DNA of 64,000 nucleotides, from the IMG/VR virus record IMGVR_UViG_3300025728_000008, positions 62,001-126,000 of that record. The stretch is one strand, 5' to 3'. Positions 7,100 to 15,120 of the stretch are shown here, one piece after another. The notes under the pieces are model-generated. The model did not search any database. It was given only the letters and a program-made list of their open reading frames with translations, and had not been told where the DNA came from. Numbering within the stretch: the first letter of the stretch is position 1; each line of letters opens with the position of its first letter. The stretch comes from a virus. A program made the translations under genes and the position numbers.

Positions 7100-7825
7100 A
7101 TGAGAGTAAAATTAAATGGTAATGACTTCTTCCAAGTATCTAGTCCGTTTGGCTCTATAGATTCCGTCCATAAAACTCCACATTCTGGAATAGACTTGGT
7201 TATGGAAGAAGGTACAAAATTATACAGCCCTGTCGATGGTATTGTCGAAAGGGTTGTAGATTATGGAAATCAAAATATTGGTAAAGGAGTCATAATAAAA
7301 ACTAATACAGGAGAAACTATAATTATGGGGCATATGTCTGATACTTCAACAGCAGAAGTAGGAGAAGAGTTGAGTCGAGGTGAATTTGTAGGCTTATCTG
7401 GAAATACGGGACATAGTACTGGAGCACACCTTCATTTAGGAATGAAAGATGCAAATGGAAATGTCATAAATCCAGAAGGACTTCTGAATGATAATTATAA
7501 GAAGCTTCTCAGTAGCACTGAATCCCTTAACCCAATAGAAGATAAAGGTATGCTCCAATTTTTAAACGATTGGAGGAAAGAAGGATTCTTTAAAGCTGTA
7601 TATGGTAAAGATTTCTTCGAGGTAATGAAGGATGCATTTATAGAATTTTTTAGAGACTTGACTCAGTTTGTAGTAGACAATGCAGATTTATTTTTCTTAA
7701 TCCCTGCAATAATTTTAATGTTTGGAACATTCTTAATAGGGAGAAATAAATATTCAAAATTCATAGTCCCGTTATGGTTTGGGTACTTTGTTTCAAGTAT
7801 TGTGCATAACTTATATATGAAATGA
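7100..7825 (+). CDS. M23-family peptidase with C-terminal membrane anchor, 241 aa
   Basis: Zinc metallopeptidase (LytM/lysostaphin fold) predicted to cut peptidoglycan cross-bridges. Zinc ligands are visible as H28 and D32 (HSGID) and H112 in GAHLHLG, with H110 as catalytic partner; MGHMSD supplies the usual core strand. There is no N-terminal signal peptide. Instead two hydrophobic stretches lie at about 192-209 and 213-240, which would tether it to the membrane. Its place just before the VirB4-like ATPase matches the cell-wall hydrolases of Gram-positive conjugation systems, which usually have the membrane segment before the peptidase domain; the reversed order here is unusual. Confidence 0.85.
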   Translation: MRVKLNGNDFFQVSSPFGSIDSVHKTPHSGIDLVMEEGTKLYSPVDGIVERVVDYGNQNIGKGVIIKTNTGETIIMGHMSDTSTAEVGEELSRGEFVGLSGNTGHSTGAHLHLGMKDANGNVINPEGLLNDNYKKLLSSTESLNPIEDKGMLQFLNDWRKEGFFKAVYGKDFFEVMKDAFIEFFRDLTQFVVDNADLFFLIPAIILMFGTFLIGRNKYSKFIVPLWFGYFVSSIVHNLYMK

Positions 7826-7853
7826 TAAAAAAAAACAAAGGGAGAGATGTTAT

Positions 7854-8006
7854 ATGGAATATATTTTATTAGCAAAAGTTGGTTTCTTTGTAAAGGCTAT
7901 CGTGAACACGGGGTATGTAATTGCAACTAGCTACTTGGCAAAAACTGGATGGCAATATGTAGAGGACTATAAAACTTCTGTTGAGAATGAGAAAGAGGTG
8001 AAGTAA
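7854..8006 (+). CDS. 50-aa membrane peptide
   Basis: AAAGGGAGAG precedes the ATG and the stop touches the ATG of the ATPase gene, so the pair is translationally coupled. The sequence starts MEYILLAKVGFFVKAIVNTG and has one hydrophobic stretch to about residue 28, then an acidic tail. It could be a small pilin-like or coupling subunit of the same machine; that is inference from position. Confidence 0.65.
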   Translation: MEYILLAKVGFFVKAIVNTGYVIATSYLAKTGWQYVEDYKTSVENEKEVK

Positions 8007-10802
8007 ATGATTGAATATCCACCTATGGTTATACCTCAAAAGAAAAAGAAAACTTTTAACATTAAAGAATTTGTCAATTTATATAGAGAACCTGTTATCA
8101 CTTATCAAATAACACCAAACAATGCACCAGAAGTTATAGAAAGAGAAGGTCGTGGAAGTAGAAGAAGCACTCCTAGATTCATGGACTTTGAAGAAGATAT
8201 CTTTAACAACAAACAACAATCTGATTTACTCTTAAATACAATCAGTGGTTTATTCTCGAAATTCTATGCACCAGAAAGAATACGATTTTCAAAGAATGGT
8301 ATTAAAGTTAAAATGAATGACATTGTAAGTTACAAGGTTATGCTAGTAGATGGAGCAATGAAATTTTATCTGACTGTCCCTAAGAAGTGGGCTAAAAGCT
8401 TCACTGGAGCTATTAAGAGAGATTGGGGTCAAGTGGATATTACAGAGGTTTCTGAAAGAATCGTAGACTTTAATCCGTCAAGGACTAAAGCAATGGATGT
8501 GCATTTAAGACACCATTATGCATTAGCCTTGAAACATGACAAGACACAAAACGATTCTTTCTATTCTTCATTAGCTTCAATTGCTTCAACAATGGATAAA
8601 GGTGAGAAAGTTTTAATTGACTATAACATCGAACCAGTCAACAACAGTTGGAAAGAAAAGGCTGTAAATAAAATTAAAGAATTTAAGAAAGGTAAAGTCC
8701 CAAACAGAGAAGATTCTTTTACAGCAAATGGAATGGCAGGGAAAGTATTCGATATGTTTAATGTCATATTTGATGAATTTATAGACATGATAGAAACGCT
8801 TATGGGAGCAGATAGTAAAAAGGATGACAAAGCTGAACCTTTATTTGACCTAAAATATACTGACCCGAAATTACATGCAAACGCAAAAGGATGTAAAATA
8901 CAGATTAGGGTGTTGGGTGAAGGACAAGAAGAAAAGAAAATGAAGCATATCTTTAAAAATATTGAGACATCTTTTACTCTTCTGAATGGAGATAATAAAT
9001 TTGTTGTGAGTCATATAAAAACAAAGCGTGGCATAAAATCAATTATAAAGGCAGTTGAAGAAGATAAGCCACAATTAGCAAAAACAACTGACATATACTT
9101 TGAGAAGGAGATGAATAATATTTTGAAAATTCCAAGTAAACAAACACTTAAAGAGTTTGATAAGGTCATCACACAGGACAATTTCACTCGAACAGAAATA
9201 AGTGCAGACTTCTTTTCAGATAAAGATGGTGCTATTCCATTAGGATTCACTTTGGAGAAAGAGTCTAGAAAAATTTACTTTGGAGGATACAAAAGAGATT
9301 GGTGGACACCTAAAGGGAGATATGTAAAAGATAAGACACGCTTAGATGACCGTAGCACTGCCACCATGCTCTTTGGCTCTATGGGGAGTGGTAAGACTAC
9401 CATGAGTGAAACACAAGCTCTATACACCTTTGGAGCGCATTTAAAGGATAGGGTAGAATGGAAGAAGCAAAGTAAGTCTGTTGTAGTATTTGATGTAGCA
9501 GATGGAGCAATGATAAATAACATTTATAACCATATTCCAGACTGGTTAAGAGACAGGGTTGTAGTTTTGAATCATAGTAACTTTAAAACACCTATTGCAG
9601 TAAACAATGCAGACCTTCAAGAATACAATGAAGATATAATGCAAGATGAGGATTATGCTTACACATTAGCAGAGATGGAAGCCAAGTTAGTTTTAGAGAT
9701 TTTAAAGTCAGATAAGACGATGGCAATGGACAGATGGTTTACTTCTGCACTGCAAGCAGTACACACTGTTGATAAGGATTATGGATATATTGAAGCCATG
9801 AGAACATTAATTGATGATGATTTTAGAGCTACAGAAATAATTCCTTTCCTATCTGACAGACGTTTGAAATTGGAAATGCAAACATATAACAATATGGCTT
9901 TGGCAGGTGAGACACTTAAAATAATTCAAACTATTGAAAATAGATTTTCGCAGTTGGAACGTGACCAAAAATTATGGGACTGCATCGCACAAAAGCCTTT
10001 ACGAGATGAAGAAGGTAAAGTAAAGTTAAATTTCCGTAGAATGATGGATGGAGATGAAGATGGAGCATATATGATTCTCGTATACATTCCAAAATCTGGA
10101 GTATCACAATTATACAGAAAATTCTTATTTGCACATTACTTTACAAAAATATGGAACGTTGCATTGTCAAGAGAAGTTGGGTTTGCAGGTCGAGAATACA
10201 GACCAGAAACATTAGTTGTCATAGATGAAATACACCAGATAATAGACATACCATTGATTGGACGATTATTTATAGACTTGTTTAAAGAACCACGTAAATA
10301 CTCTCTACGACTTTGGTTAACATTACATGGATGGTCATCATTAGCAAAAGCAGGTCGAGGAATTGAAGGTGACATTAAACAATCTATTATGGATAATGGA
10401 TGTAACCTTGTAATGTTAAAAGGTGGTGGAGAAGCATTTGAAAGTCTAAGAGACTTCTTGAATCCAATGACAATTGCAGACTTTAACAATCTGATGAATA
10501 TGAAATTCTGTGGCATATTTGCAATCCGTTGGAAAGACAAGAACCATGTATTTCAAGCCAAGTTAGGATTACCATTAGGAATGAATCCAGACTTCCAGAG
10601 ATATAGTGAAGTTGATTCTAATTTCTTAACAGCTTATAAGTCTGAATTTGGTCGAGACAAAGATGAAGTACGTGAAGACAATCTGGATAGAAGTTATCAG
10701 ATGATTGAACAGTCGATTCAAAGTGGTTTCTTGGAAGGAGATGATTCAGAGTGGCAAAGTCTAGAAGGACTTGGTATGGCAGAGAAGAAATCCAAAAAGT
10801 GA
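8007..10802 (+). CDS. VirB4/TraC-like conjugation ATPase, 931 aa
   Basis: Large AAA+-type ATPase resembling the energising subunit of type IV secretion and conjugation. Walker A is GSMGSGKT (457-464, K463) and Walker B is LVVIDEIHQ (about 736-744, D740). The region TLHGWSSLAKAGRG further on fits the HerA/VirB4 sensor block. The N-terminal 430 residues are family-variable. At 931 aa it is longer than VirB4 (about 800). It lies next to an M23 peptidase and membrane proteins, as in Gram-positive conjugative elements, but no relaxase or VirD4 is seen in this window. The end overlaps the next gene by 52 bp. A role in phage DNA transfer or in an exclusion apparatus is an alternative. Confidence 0.85.
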   Translation: MIEYPPMVIPQKKKKTFNIKEFVNLYREPVITYQITPNNAPEVIEREGRGSRRSTPRFMDFEEDIFNNKQQSDLLLNTISGLFSKFYAPERIRFSKNGIKVKMNDIVSYKVMLVDGAMKFYLTVPKKWAKSFTGAIKRDWGQVDITEVSERIVDFNPSRTKAMDVHLRHHYALALKHDKTQNDSFYSSLASIASTMDKGEKVLIDYNIEPVNNSWKEKAVNKIKEFKKGKVPNREDSFTANGMAGKVFDMFNVIFDEFIDMIETLMGADSKKDDKAEPLFDLKYTDPKLHANAKGCKIQIRVLGEGQEEKKMKHIFKNIETSFTLLNGDNKFVVSHIKTKRGIKSIIKAVEEDKPQLAKTTDIYFEKEMNNILKIPSKQTLKEFDKVITQDNFTRTEISADFFSDKDGAIPLGFTLEKESRKIYFGGYKRDWWTPKGRYVKDKTRLDDRSTATMLFGSMGSGKTTMSETQALYTFGAHLKDRVEWKKQSKSVVVFDVADGAMINNIYNHIPDWLRDRVVVLNHSNFKTPIAVNNADLQEYNEDIMQDEDYAYTLAEMEAKLVLEILKSDKTMAMDRWFTSALQAVHTVDKDYGYIEAMRTLIDDDFRATEIIPFLSDRRLKLEMQTYNNMALAGETLKIIQTIENRFSQLERDQKLWDCIAQKPLRDEEGKVKLNFRRMMDGDEDGAYMILVYIPKSGVSQLYRKFLFAHYFTKIWNVALSREVGFAGREYRPETLVVIDEIHQIIDIPLIGRLFIDLFKEPRKYSLRLWLTLHGWSSLAKAGRGIEGDIKQSIMDNGCNLVMLKGGGEAFESLRDFLNPMTIADFNNLMNMKFCGIFAIRWKDKNHVFQAKLGLPLGMNPDFQRYSEVDSNFLTAYKSEFGRDKDEVREDNLDRSYQMIEQSIQSGFLEGDDSEWQSLEGLGMAEKKSKK

Positions 10803-11617
10803 CCTATGACTTTATTCAGTCAAATGTTAAACCAACAATCAAAGATTTGGAGTTGTTGAAGATTGTGAGTGAACGAAAATTGGTTAACAGGTCACATTTG
10901 GAAATCATTACACCTTCATTTAGACACTTAACTAACAACAGAACAAGGCTCATTAATCGAACTATTAGGAAGTTATTTGATTCAATGTGTTTAGATAAGG
11001 TGCATGAGAAACAAGAATTAGGAAAAGGGAATGCCCCTGCTATCCTCGCTCTAGACAGGGGTGGCTCAATCCTTCTTGATATTCCTCATAGACGTAGGAT
11101 ACCACAGCAAAAGATGCTTGTCAATGGGAAGATTGAAATAAGAAGACATGTACCTTCAACATATCGTCATGCTAATGGAGTTAACCAAGTTGAAGTTGAT
11201 ACAATATTGTTTTGTCAAGAAAATGGCTATGAATTTGAATTGTGGGAGCATGAGAAACATGCTTCCTTCACATACAACAATGAGGACATACTAGTTATTC
11301 CAGATGTTTTCTATAGATTGAAAATAAATGAAAAGTCTATAGATTTCTTTTTGGAATTTGACACTGGAACAGAAGACAGATTGAGCAAGAGGAAATTACC
11401 TGTAATTTATAATAAAATCATCAACTATAAAAAATATAAAAGGTCTGGCTTGTGGACTTCACATTCAGAAACTTTCCCAATTATATTATTAGTAACAGAA
11501 GATTCTAAACGTATTCCATATTTTAATGCAAAATGCAAAGAAAATGGGATACAAGGGTTTGGAGTTTATCATGAGAATTATACTAAGTTTATGGAGCATC
11601 TTGCCAAAATGGTTTAG
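10751..11617 (+). CDS. replication-relaxation family protein, 288 aa
   Basis: The GTG start at 10751 has GGAAGGAG 10 nt upstream, inside the end of the ATPase gene (52-bp overlap); a GTG at 10799 overlapping the ATPase stop is the alternative. The N-terminal winged helix (about 24-85: KDLELLKIVSERKLVNRSHL, then LINRTIRKLFDSM and LDRGGSILL) has the pattern of the replication-relaxation family found on Firmicute plasmids and ICEs. The C-terminal part (about 130-288) contains DTILFCQENGYEFELWEHE and an EFDTGTED stretch like an RNase/nuclease-fold core. It probably binds the origin or transfer region of the element. Confidence 0.78.
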   Translation: MAKSRRTWYGREEIQKVTYDFIQSNVKPTIKDLELLKIVSERKLVNRSHLEIITPSFRHLTNNRTRLINRTIRKLFDSMCLDKVHEKQELGKGNAPAILALDRGGSILLDIPHRRRIPQQKMLVNGKIEIRRHVPSTYRHANGVNQVEVDTILFCQENGYEFELWEHEKHASFTYNNEDILVIPDVFYRLKINEKSIDFFLEFDTGTEDRLSKRKLPVIYNKIINYKKYKRSGLWTSHSETFPIILLVTEDSKRIPYFNAKCKENGIQGFGVYHENYTKFMEHLAKMV

Positions 11618-11630
11618 ATGCTCTTATTTT
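11594..11630 (+). terminator. terminator overlapping the end of the replication-relaxation gene
   Basis: GAGCATCT (11594-11601) pairs with AGATGCTC (11616-11623), followed by TTATTTT. The stop codon lies inside the hairpin. A second inverted repeat, GCGTTCTAA (11631-11639)/TTAGAACGC (11672-11680), follows directly and is unexplained. Confidence 0.65.
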
Positions 11631-11759
11631 GCGTTCTAAGGCTTTTGAATACAAATACTCCAGAATGAATTTTAGAACGCTCTATGAAGCCGAGAGACAG
11701 GTTTAAATTAATTCTAAGATACTCACAGGGACAAAGATTAAAAATAATAATATATTTTG

Positions 11760-11788
11760 TTGACAAATTCGTCTAAGTATAATATAAT
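11760..11788 (+). promoter_or_regulatory. promoter of the first tyrosine recombinase
   Basis: TTGACA (11760-11765), 17-bp spacer, TATAAT (11783-11788). Predicted RNA start near 11795, 36 nt before the recombinase ATG. Confidence 0.85.
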
Positions 11789-11830
11789 ATGATTATAGGG
11801 TCACTTAATAAAAATTCGGAGGTCGATATT

Positions 11831-12847
11831 ATGGCAAAATTAGGAAACGTATTTCATTTGAATAGCAGAGAAGAAAATAGAAACCCATATGCAAGTATTC
11901 TTACGTTCTTGAATCGTAAAGGTCAAGACAGTAAAAATACAAAGGATACTTACCAAAGACATATTCAAGATTTCTTTCATTCGATGAGAGGGAAGGAATT
12001 GTCTCAATTACTGGAAGATGACTTAGTATTTACAAAGACACAAACAAAGACATACCAAGTAGCTTTAAAAGAACAATATAAGGGAAGTACAGTTAACAAT
12101 GTTATAAGTGCATTAAAAGAGTGCTATAACCAATTAGAAGATGATGGATTCAATGTAAGTGCATCGTGGTTTAATTTAGAAAGATATGATGAGCATGATT
12201 CAGAAAGTTGGGATGCTTTCACACATCCAGAAGTTATTCAAATTATTAATTTAGTTTCAAGCACAAGAGCAGGTCGTCAAAAGTCATTACTTGTAAGATT
12301 AGCATATGCTACAGCATTTCGTAAAAAGTCATTGTTAGATTTAAAATTCTCTGACATTGTTGAAATTAGTGGAATCTGGTACATCAAAACTTTAGGTAAA
12401 GGTAATAAATGGTCGCACAAAAAATTGTCTGATGACCTATACAATGAGCTTATGAGTTTCAAAGAAGAAGCTAAACGAGACAAAATTTTTACTCTTACAG
12501 TAAAAACAGTAAACAAGATGATGGACTATATCCGTGATAACATTGATTTTGGTGACAGACGAATTGTATTTCATAGCTTCAAAAAAGCAAGTATTGAAGA
12601 AGTAAATGTAATTACAGGTGGAGATTTACGTGCAATGCAAGCGCATGGAGACCATAGCAATCCTGCAACAACAATTGATAATTACCTTGCTAAGAAGAAG
12701 TTAGAAGACCTAGTGGAAGTAGATGTGAATAGTAAAGTGCCAGTTGAAGAATTTGAAAAGCTAACAAGAGATGATTTGCTTGAATTATTAGCAAATGCAG
12801 ACAGAAACATTCAAATACAGTTATTGAGAAAGATGGGTAAAATGTAA
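11831..12847 (+). CDS. tyrosine recombinase with HxxK box, 338 aa
   Basis: Site-specific recombinase of the tyrosine family. The ATG at 11831 follows GGAGGTC by about 8 nt; an upstream ATG at 11789 lies in the promoter -10 and is rejected. The N-terminal SAM-like core-binding domain spans about 15-110. Catalytic residues visible: R164 (TAFRKKSLLDL), K190 (LGKGNK), H248-S-F-K251, H272/H275 and Y285 (TIDNYL). The second arginine of the usual HxxR box is lysine, as in a minority of integrases. It has its own promoter and terminator, so it is a stand-alone unit; integration, dimer resolution or telomere/palindrome processing are all possible. Confidence 0.9.
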   Translation: MAKLGNVFHLNSREENRNPYASILTFLNRKGQDSKNTKDTYQRHIQDFFHSMRGKELSQLLEDDLVFTKTQTKTYQVALKEQYKGSTVNNVISALKECYNQLEDDGFNVSASWFNLERYDEHDSESWDAFTHPEVIQIINLVSSTRAGRQKSLLVRLAYATAFRKKSLLDLKFSDIVEISGIWYIKTLGKGNKWSHKKLSDDLYNELMSFKEEAKRDKIFTLTVKTVNKMMDYIRDNIDFGDRRIVFHSFKKASIEEVNVITGGDLRAMQAHGDHSNPATTIDNYLAKKKLEDLVEVDVNSKVPVEEFEKLTRDDLLELLANADRNIQIQLLRKMGKM

Positions 12848-12861
12848 CCCATCTTTTTTTT
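12831..12861 (+). terminator. terminator of the first tyrosine recombinase
   Basis: AGATGGGT (12831-12838) pairs with ACCCATCT (12847-12854) and is followed by a run of eight T. A textbook intrinsic terminator overlapping the stop codon. Confidence 0.88.
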
Positions 12862-12917
12862 ATTTATAGGCATCTTTCTTAGTACCCTGCATATACTGTA
12901 TCAAGGAGGTCGATAAT

Positions 12918-13052
12918 ATGAGAGATAACGAGATTCTGATTTACAAAGTGAATATGAGAAGTGAAGGGTTTAGGGTGACTAAAGTTAAAGACAGTCCACC
13001 AGAAGCTAAATTGTTAAAAGAAATTTTAAAAAAAGATTTAAAAAAGTGGTAA
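12918..13052 (+). CDS. 44-aa basic peptide
   Basis: AAGGAGG lies 8 nt before the ATG. The sequence starts MRDNEILIYKVNMRSEGFRV and ends in a lysine-rich helix (KEILKKDLKKW). A possible -10 (TATACT, about 12889) lies upstream without a clear -35. Small size and basic tail suggest a nucleic-acid-binding or regulatory peptide, but no family is recognised. Confidence 0.55.
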   Translation: MRDNEILIYKVNMRSEGFRVTKVKDSPPEAKLLKEILKKDLKKW

Positions 13053-13124
13053 CACATTAGGTAAACGCACATATAATACAGTATAAAGGAAAACAAAACA
13101 ACAACCAAAAGGAGAGGGTTTTAA

Positions 13125-13355
13125 ATGACAACAATGACAATTTCTAAAGGTGTATCTTTCAACGAGTTAAAAGGTATCGTGGAGAATATGAATTTAAGAA
13201 ATTTAAATCACATCTTCCCAAGCAAAATCTCAAACGCAAAGTTGAGACACGAAGGAATTATCGAATTAATCGTTGATGAGGAAGGAACAGTATTTGCGGT
13301 AGTTGAAGGTAGTAACGAACCAATCATGTTTCCGCAACTTGCAACAGTTTGTTAA
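13125..13355 (+). CDS. hypothetical protein, 76 aa
   Basis: GGAGAGGG precedes the ATG. The protein (MTTMTISKGVSFNELKGIVEN...) is predicted alpha/beta with a central strand pair (GIIELIVDEEGTVFAVVEG). It is monocistronic: a weak promoter (TATAAT at 13072-13077) lies before it and a good terminator after it. It sits just left of the large palindrome at 13411-13579. No family is recognised. Confidence 0.65.
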   Translation: MTTMTISKGVSFNELKGIVENMNLRNLNHIFPSKISNAKLRHEGIIELIVDEEGTVFAVVEGSNEPIMFPQLATVC

Positions 13356-13356
13356 A

Positions 13357-13382
13357 GCACCCCGAAAAGGGTGTTTCTTTTT
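13357..13382 (+). terminator. terminator of the 76-aa gene
   Basis: GCACCC (13357-13362) pairs with GGGTGT (13369-13374), followed by TTCTTTTTT. It lies 1 nt after the stop codon. Confidence 0.8.
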
Positions 13383-13410
13383 TGTTTGTTAATTTCCATA
13401 TTTTTACACA

Positions 13411-13579
13411 TTTTAGCAGGTAGCTTACATCGCCTAATACTATATTATTAATTTATATATAATATATATTAATAGTGTATATATAATAAATAATAATATA
13501 ATTAATAATATATATATTATATATTAAATAAATAAATATAAATAATATAGTATTAGGCGATTTGAGCTACCTGCTAAAA
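13411..13579. repeat. large palindrome: 39-bp arms flanking an AT-only core
   Basis: The left arm (13411-13449) and right arm (13541-13579) are inverted copies with two mismatches in 39 bp; arm words are AGCAGGTAGCT and ATCGCCTAATACTATATTATT in reverse-complement order. The 91-bp centre contains only two G and otherwise A/T. It lies between convergent genes that each have their own small terminator, so it is far larger than termination needs. Candidate roles are replication origin, cruciform binding site or a telomere-resolution-like site. Confidence 0.9.
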
Positions 13580-13584
13580 ATACA

Positions 13585-13613
13585 TCAAAAAAGAGTGCTC
13601 ATTGAACACTCTT
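13585..13613 (-). terminator. terminator of the leftward winged-helix gene
   Basis: On the minus strand AAGAGTGTTC pairs with GAGCACTCTT (loop AAT), followed by TTTTTGATG. It overlaps the stop codon of the 277-aa gene. Confidence 0.8.
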
Positions 13614-14432
13614 GAATCTGTAAATATTCGGTTCTCCACCTTCATCAAGATTGACTCTCCACTTTCTTCTTTGCACTGATAACCATTTATGTTTCTCTAA
13701 ATTTCGTACATGTTTCTGAAATGTATCTTTTGCGATTCCTGTTTCTGCAATAAGAATAGACTGACTTAAACCACGGGCATTTCCTTGTAATCCTAAACAT
13801 TTGTATTTGAAGAATGCATATAAATATAAATCAACATTGTCAAGGTCTTCTTCATAAATGAATTTCATATATTCCTTTAACGTAATTTTATGTGTGTTAT
13901 TGTAATTGTATAATGTTCCTACATCACCTTCATTCTCGAAAAAGAAGTTAGGTATTTTTACTGTATAGTTTCTGTTCTTGACAATATCTTTGTACCTGCT
14001 ATAATTAATGTCATCAACGTCTAACATGTTGATTGTGATAAACTCTCTGATGGGGTACTCATTAATCTCTTCCTCGGTATACTCGAAAGTTACAGGATAT
14101 TCTTTAGTTGTAGTCGTGAGTCCTAAATTGTCGAGTATACCCTCTTTTTTTATAACCTTGTCAATTGTCTTAGTCGTGGCATCATATCCTAGTATTTGTT
14201 TAATGTCTTTGTTTTGAATATATGTATCGGTTTCTAAATCAACATAATGTGTATATTTGTAAAGGAAAGCTATTGTAACAATATAAGCATAAGCAAATGA
14301 AACCTGCTTCACATTACTTCTCCCTTGTTTGTCTACGATTTGTGATAATGTTTTAAAAATATGATTTGGTATTTGAACAGAAGCATCGCCATATAACTTC
14401 TGAATATTGTTAAAGTTTTCAATCATGTACAT
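13599..14432 (-). CDS. winged-helix DNA-binding protein, candidate replication initiator, 277 aa
   Basis: GGAGAGG lies 5 nt before the ATG at 14432. The protein shows two helix-turn-helix regions: residues about 30-110 (VKQVSFAYAYIVTIAF..., NKDIKQILGYDATTKTIDKV) and about 190-265 (LYLYAFFKYKCLG, then SQSILIAETGIAKDTFQKHV followed by a KWLSVQRRKW wing). Two winged-helix domains in one chain is the layout of many plasmid initiators (Rep_3 and RepA_N/DnaD types). It has its own promoter, and the 39-bp-arm palindrome lies just downstream. A transcriptional regulator is the alternative. Exact family not recognised. Confidence 0.7.
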   Translation of the reverse strand: MYMIENFNNIQKLYGDASVQIPNHIFKTLSQIVDKQGRSNVKQVSFAYAYIVTIAFLYKYTHYVDLETDTYIQNKDIKQILGYDATTKTIDKVIKKEGILDNLGLTTTTKEYPVTFEYTEEEINEYPIREFITINMLDVDDINYSRYKDIVKNRNYTVKIPNFFFENEGDVGTLYNYNNTHKITLKEYMKFIYEEDLDNVDLYLYAFFKYKCLGLQGNARGLSQSILIAETGIAKDTFQKHVRNLEKHKWLSVQRRKWRVNLDEGGEPNIYRFKSVQ

Positions 14433-14476
14433 AGAATCCTCTCCTTTTAGCCTATTTAAACTACCTCCTAAAACGG

Positions 14477-14505
14477 ATTATAACATAAGACAATCTCAAA
14501 GTCAA
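14477..14505 (-). promoter_or_regulatory. promoter of the winged-helix gene
   Basis: On the minus strand: TTGACT (14505-14500), 17-bp spacer, TATAAT (14482-14477). An AGGAGG follows soon after the predicted start. It is divergent from the promoter at 14549-14577. Confidence 0.85.
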
Positions 14506-14548
14506 GTAAATATATTGTAAATTTTCTAACTTTATGTACCAGATTTCT

Positions 14549-14577
14549 TTGACAAAAGCAAAATATAATGGTATAAT
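14549..14577 (+). promoter_or_regulatory. promoter of the HU-PhoH operon
   Basis: TTGACA (14549-14554), 17-bp spacer, TATAAT (14572-14577) preceded by ATAATGG. AAGGTAA (14586-14592) and TTACCTT (14597-14603) form a hairpin beginning about 2 nt after the predicted start. Confidence 0.88.
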
Positions 14578-14629
14578 AATATTATAAGGTAATACGTTAC
14601 CTTGCATAGACGACAGGTGGTGAAATTGA

Positions 14630-15076
14630 TTGGGGTCTGTAAGTATTGACATTAAGAAAAAGGAAAGAGAATATCAACACGTAAATCTTTCAGATGATGA
14701 CACAATAAAGTATTTAATATCGTATCGAAGTAAATTGGATAAAGCATATGGTGCATATTCAAATATTGAAATAAATCAAGCAGGAGATAATTTCGATTTC
14801 AATCAAGAAATAATAGTCTTGTATGCATCACTCGATAAACTTGTAGAACAAACAGTATTAACAAAGAAACAAAGAAAATTATTACATATGCTATATGAAG
14901 GACATACCATTCCAGACATAGTTGAATTGACGGAATCAGATAGCTCGGCAACTTATCAAATGTTAGACCGATTGGCAGGAAAGATAGCGGATACAAACAA
15001 TGACCTTTGGCACTATATGATGGGACACAAAGGAAAATTATTAAACAAGAAAGAGGGTTGTTTAGATGAAAATTAG
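14630..15076 (+). CDS. sigma-like helix-turn-helix protein, 148 aa
   Basis: The start is TTG at 14630, 7 nt after AGGTGGTGA. The C-terminal half (about residues 75-130, LTKKQRKLLHMLYEGHTIPD... then SSATYQMLDRLAGKI) reads like a sigma-70 region 4 or LuxR-type helix-turn-helix. There is no region 2, so it is not a complete sigma factor. It is the first gene of the operon leading to HU and PhoH. A role as late-gene transcription activator of the ArpU/sigma-like type is a reasonable inference for a phage. Confidence 0.7.
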   Translation: MGSVSIDIKKKEREYQHVNLSDDDTIKYLISYRSKLDKAYGAYSNIEINQAGDNFDFNQEIIVLYASLDKLVEQTVLTKKQRKLLHMLYEGHTIPDIVELTESDSSATYQMLDRLAGKIADTNNDLWHYMMGHKGKLLNKKEGCLDEN

Positions 15077-15120
15077 AACAGCAAAAATGATTAACGGTTA
15101 TGGTGAAGGGAATGTTATCA

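Noticed and set aside
13450-13540. AT-only core as a CRISPR leader or short tandem repeat array
   Set aside because: There are no regularly spaced repeats or spacers; it is the centre of the palindrome. No CRISPR array was seen anywhere in the window.
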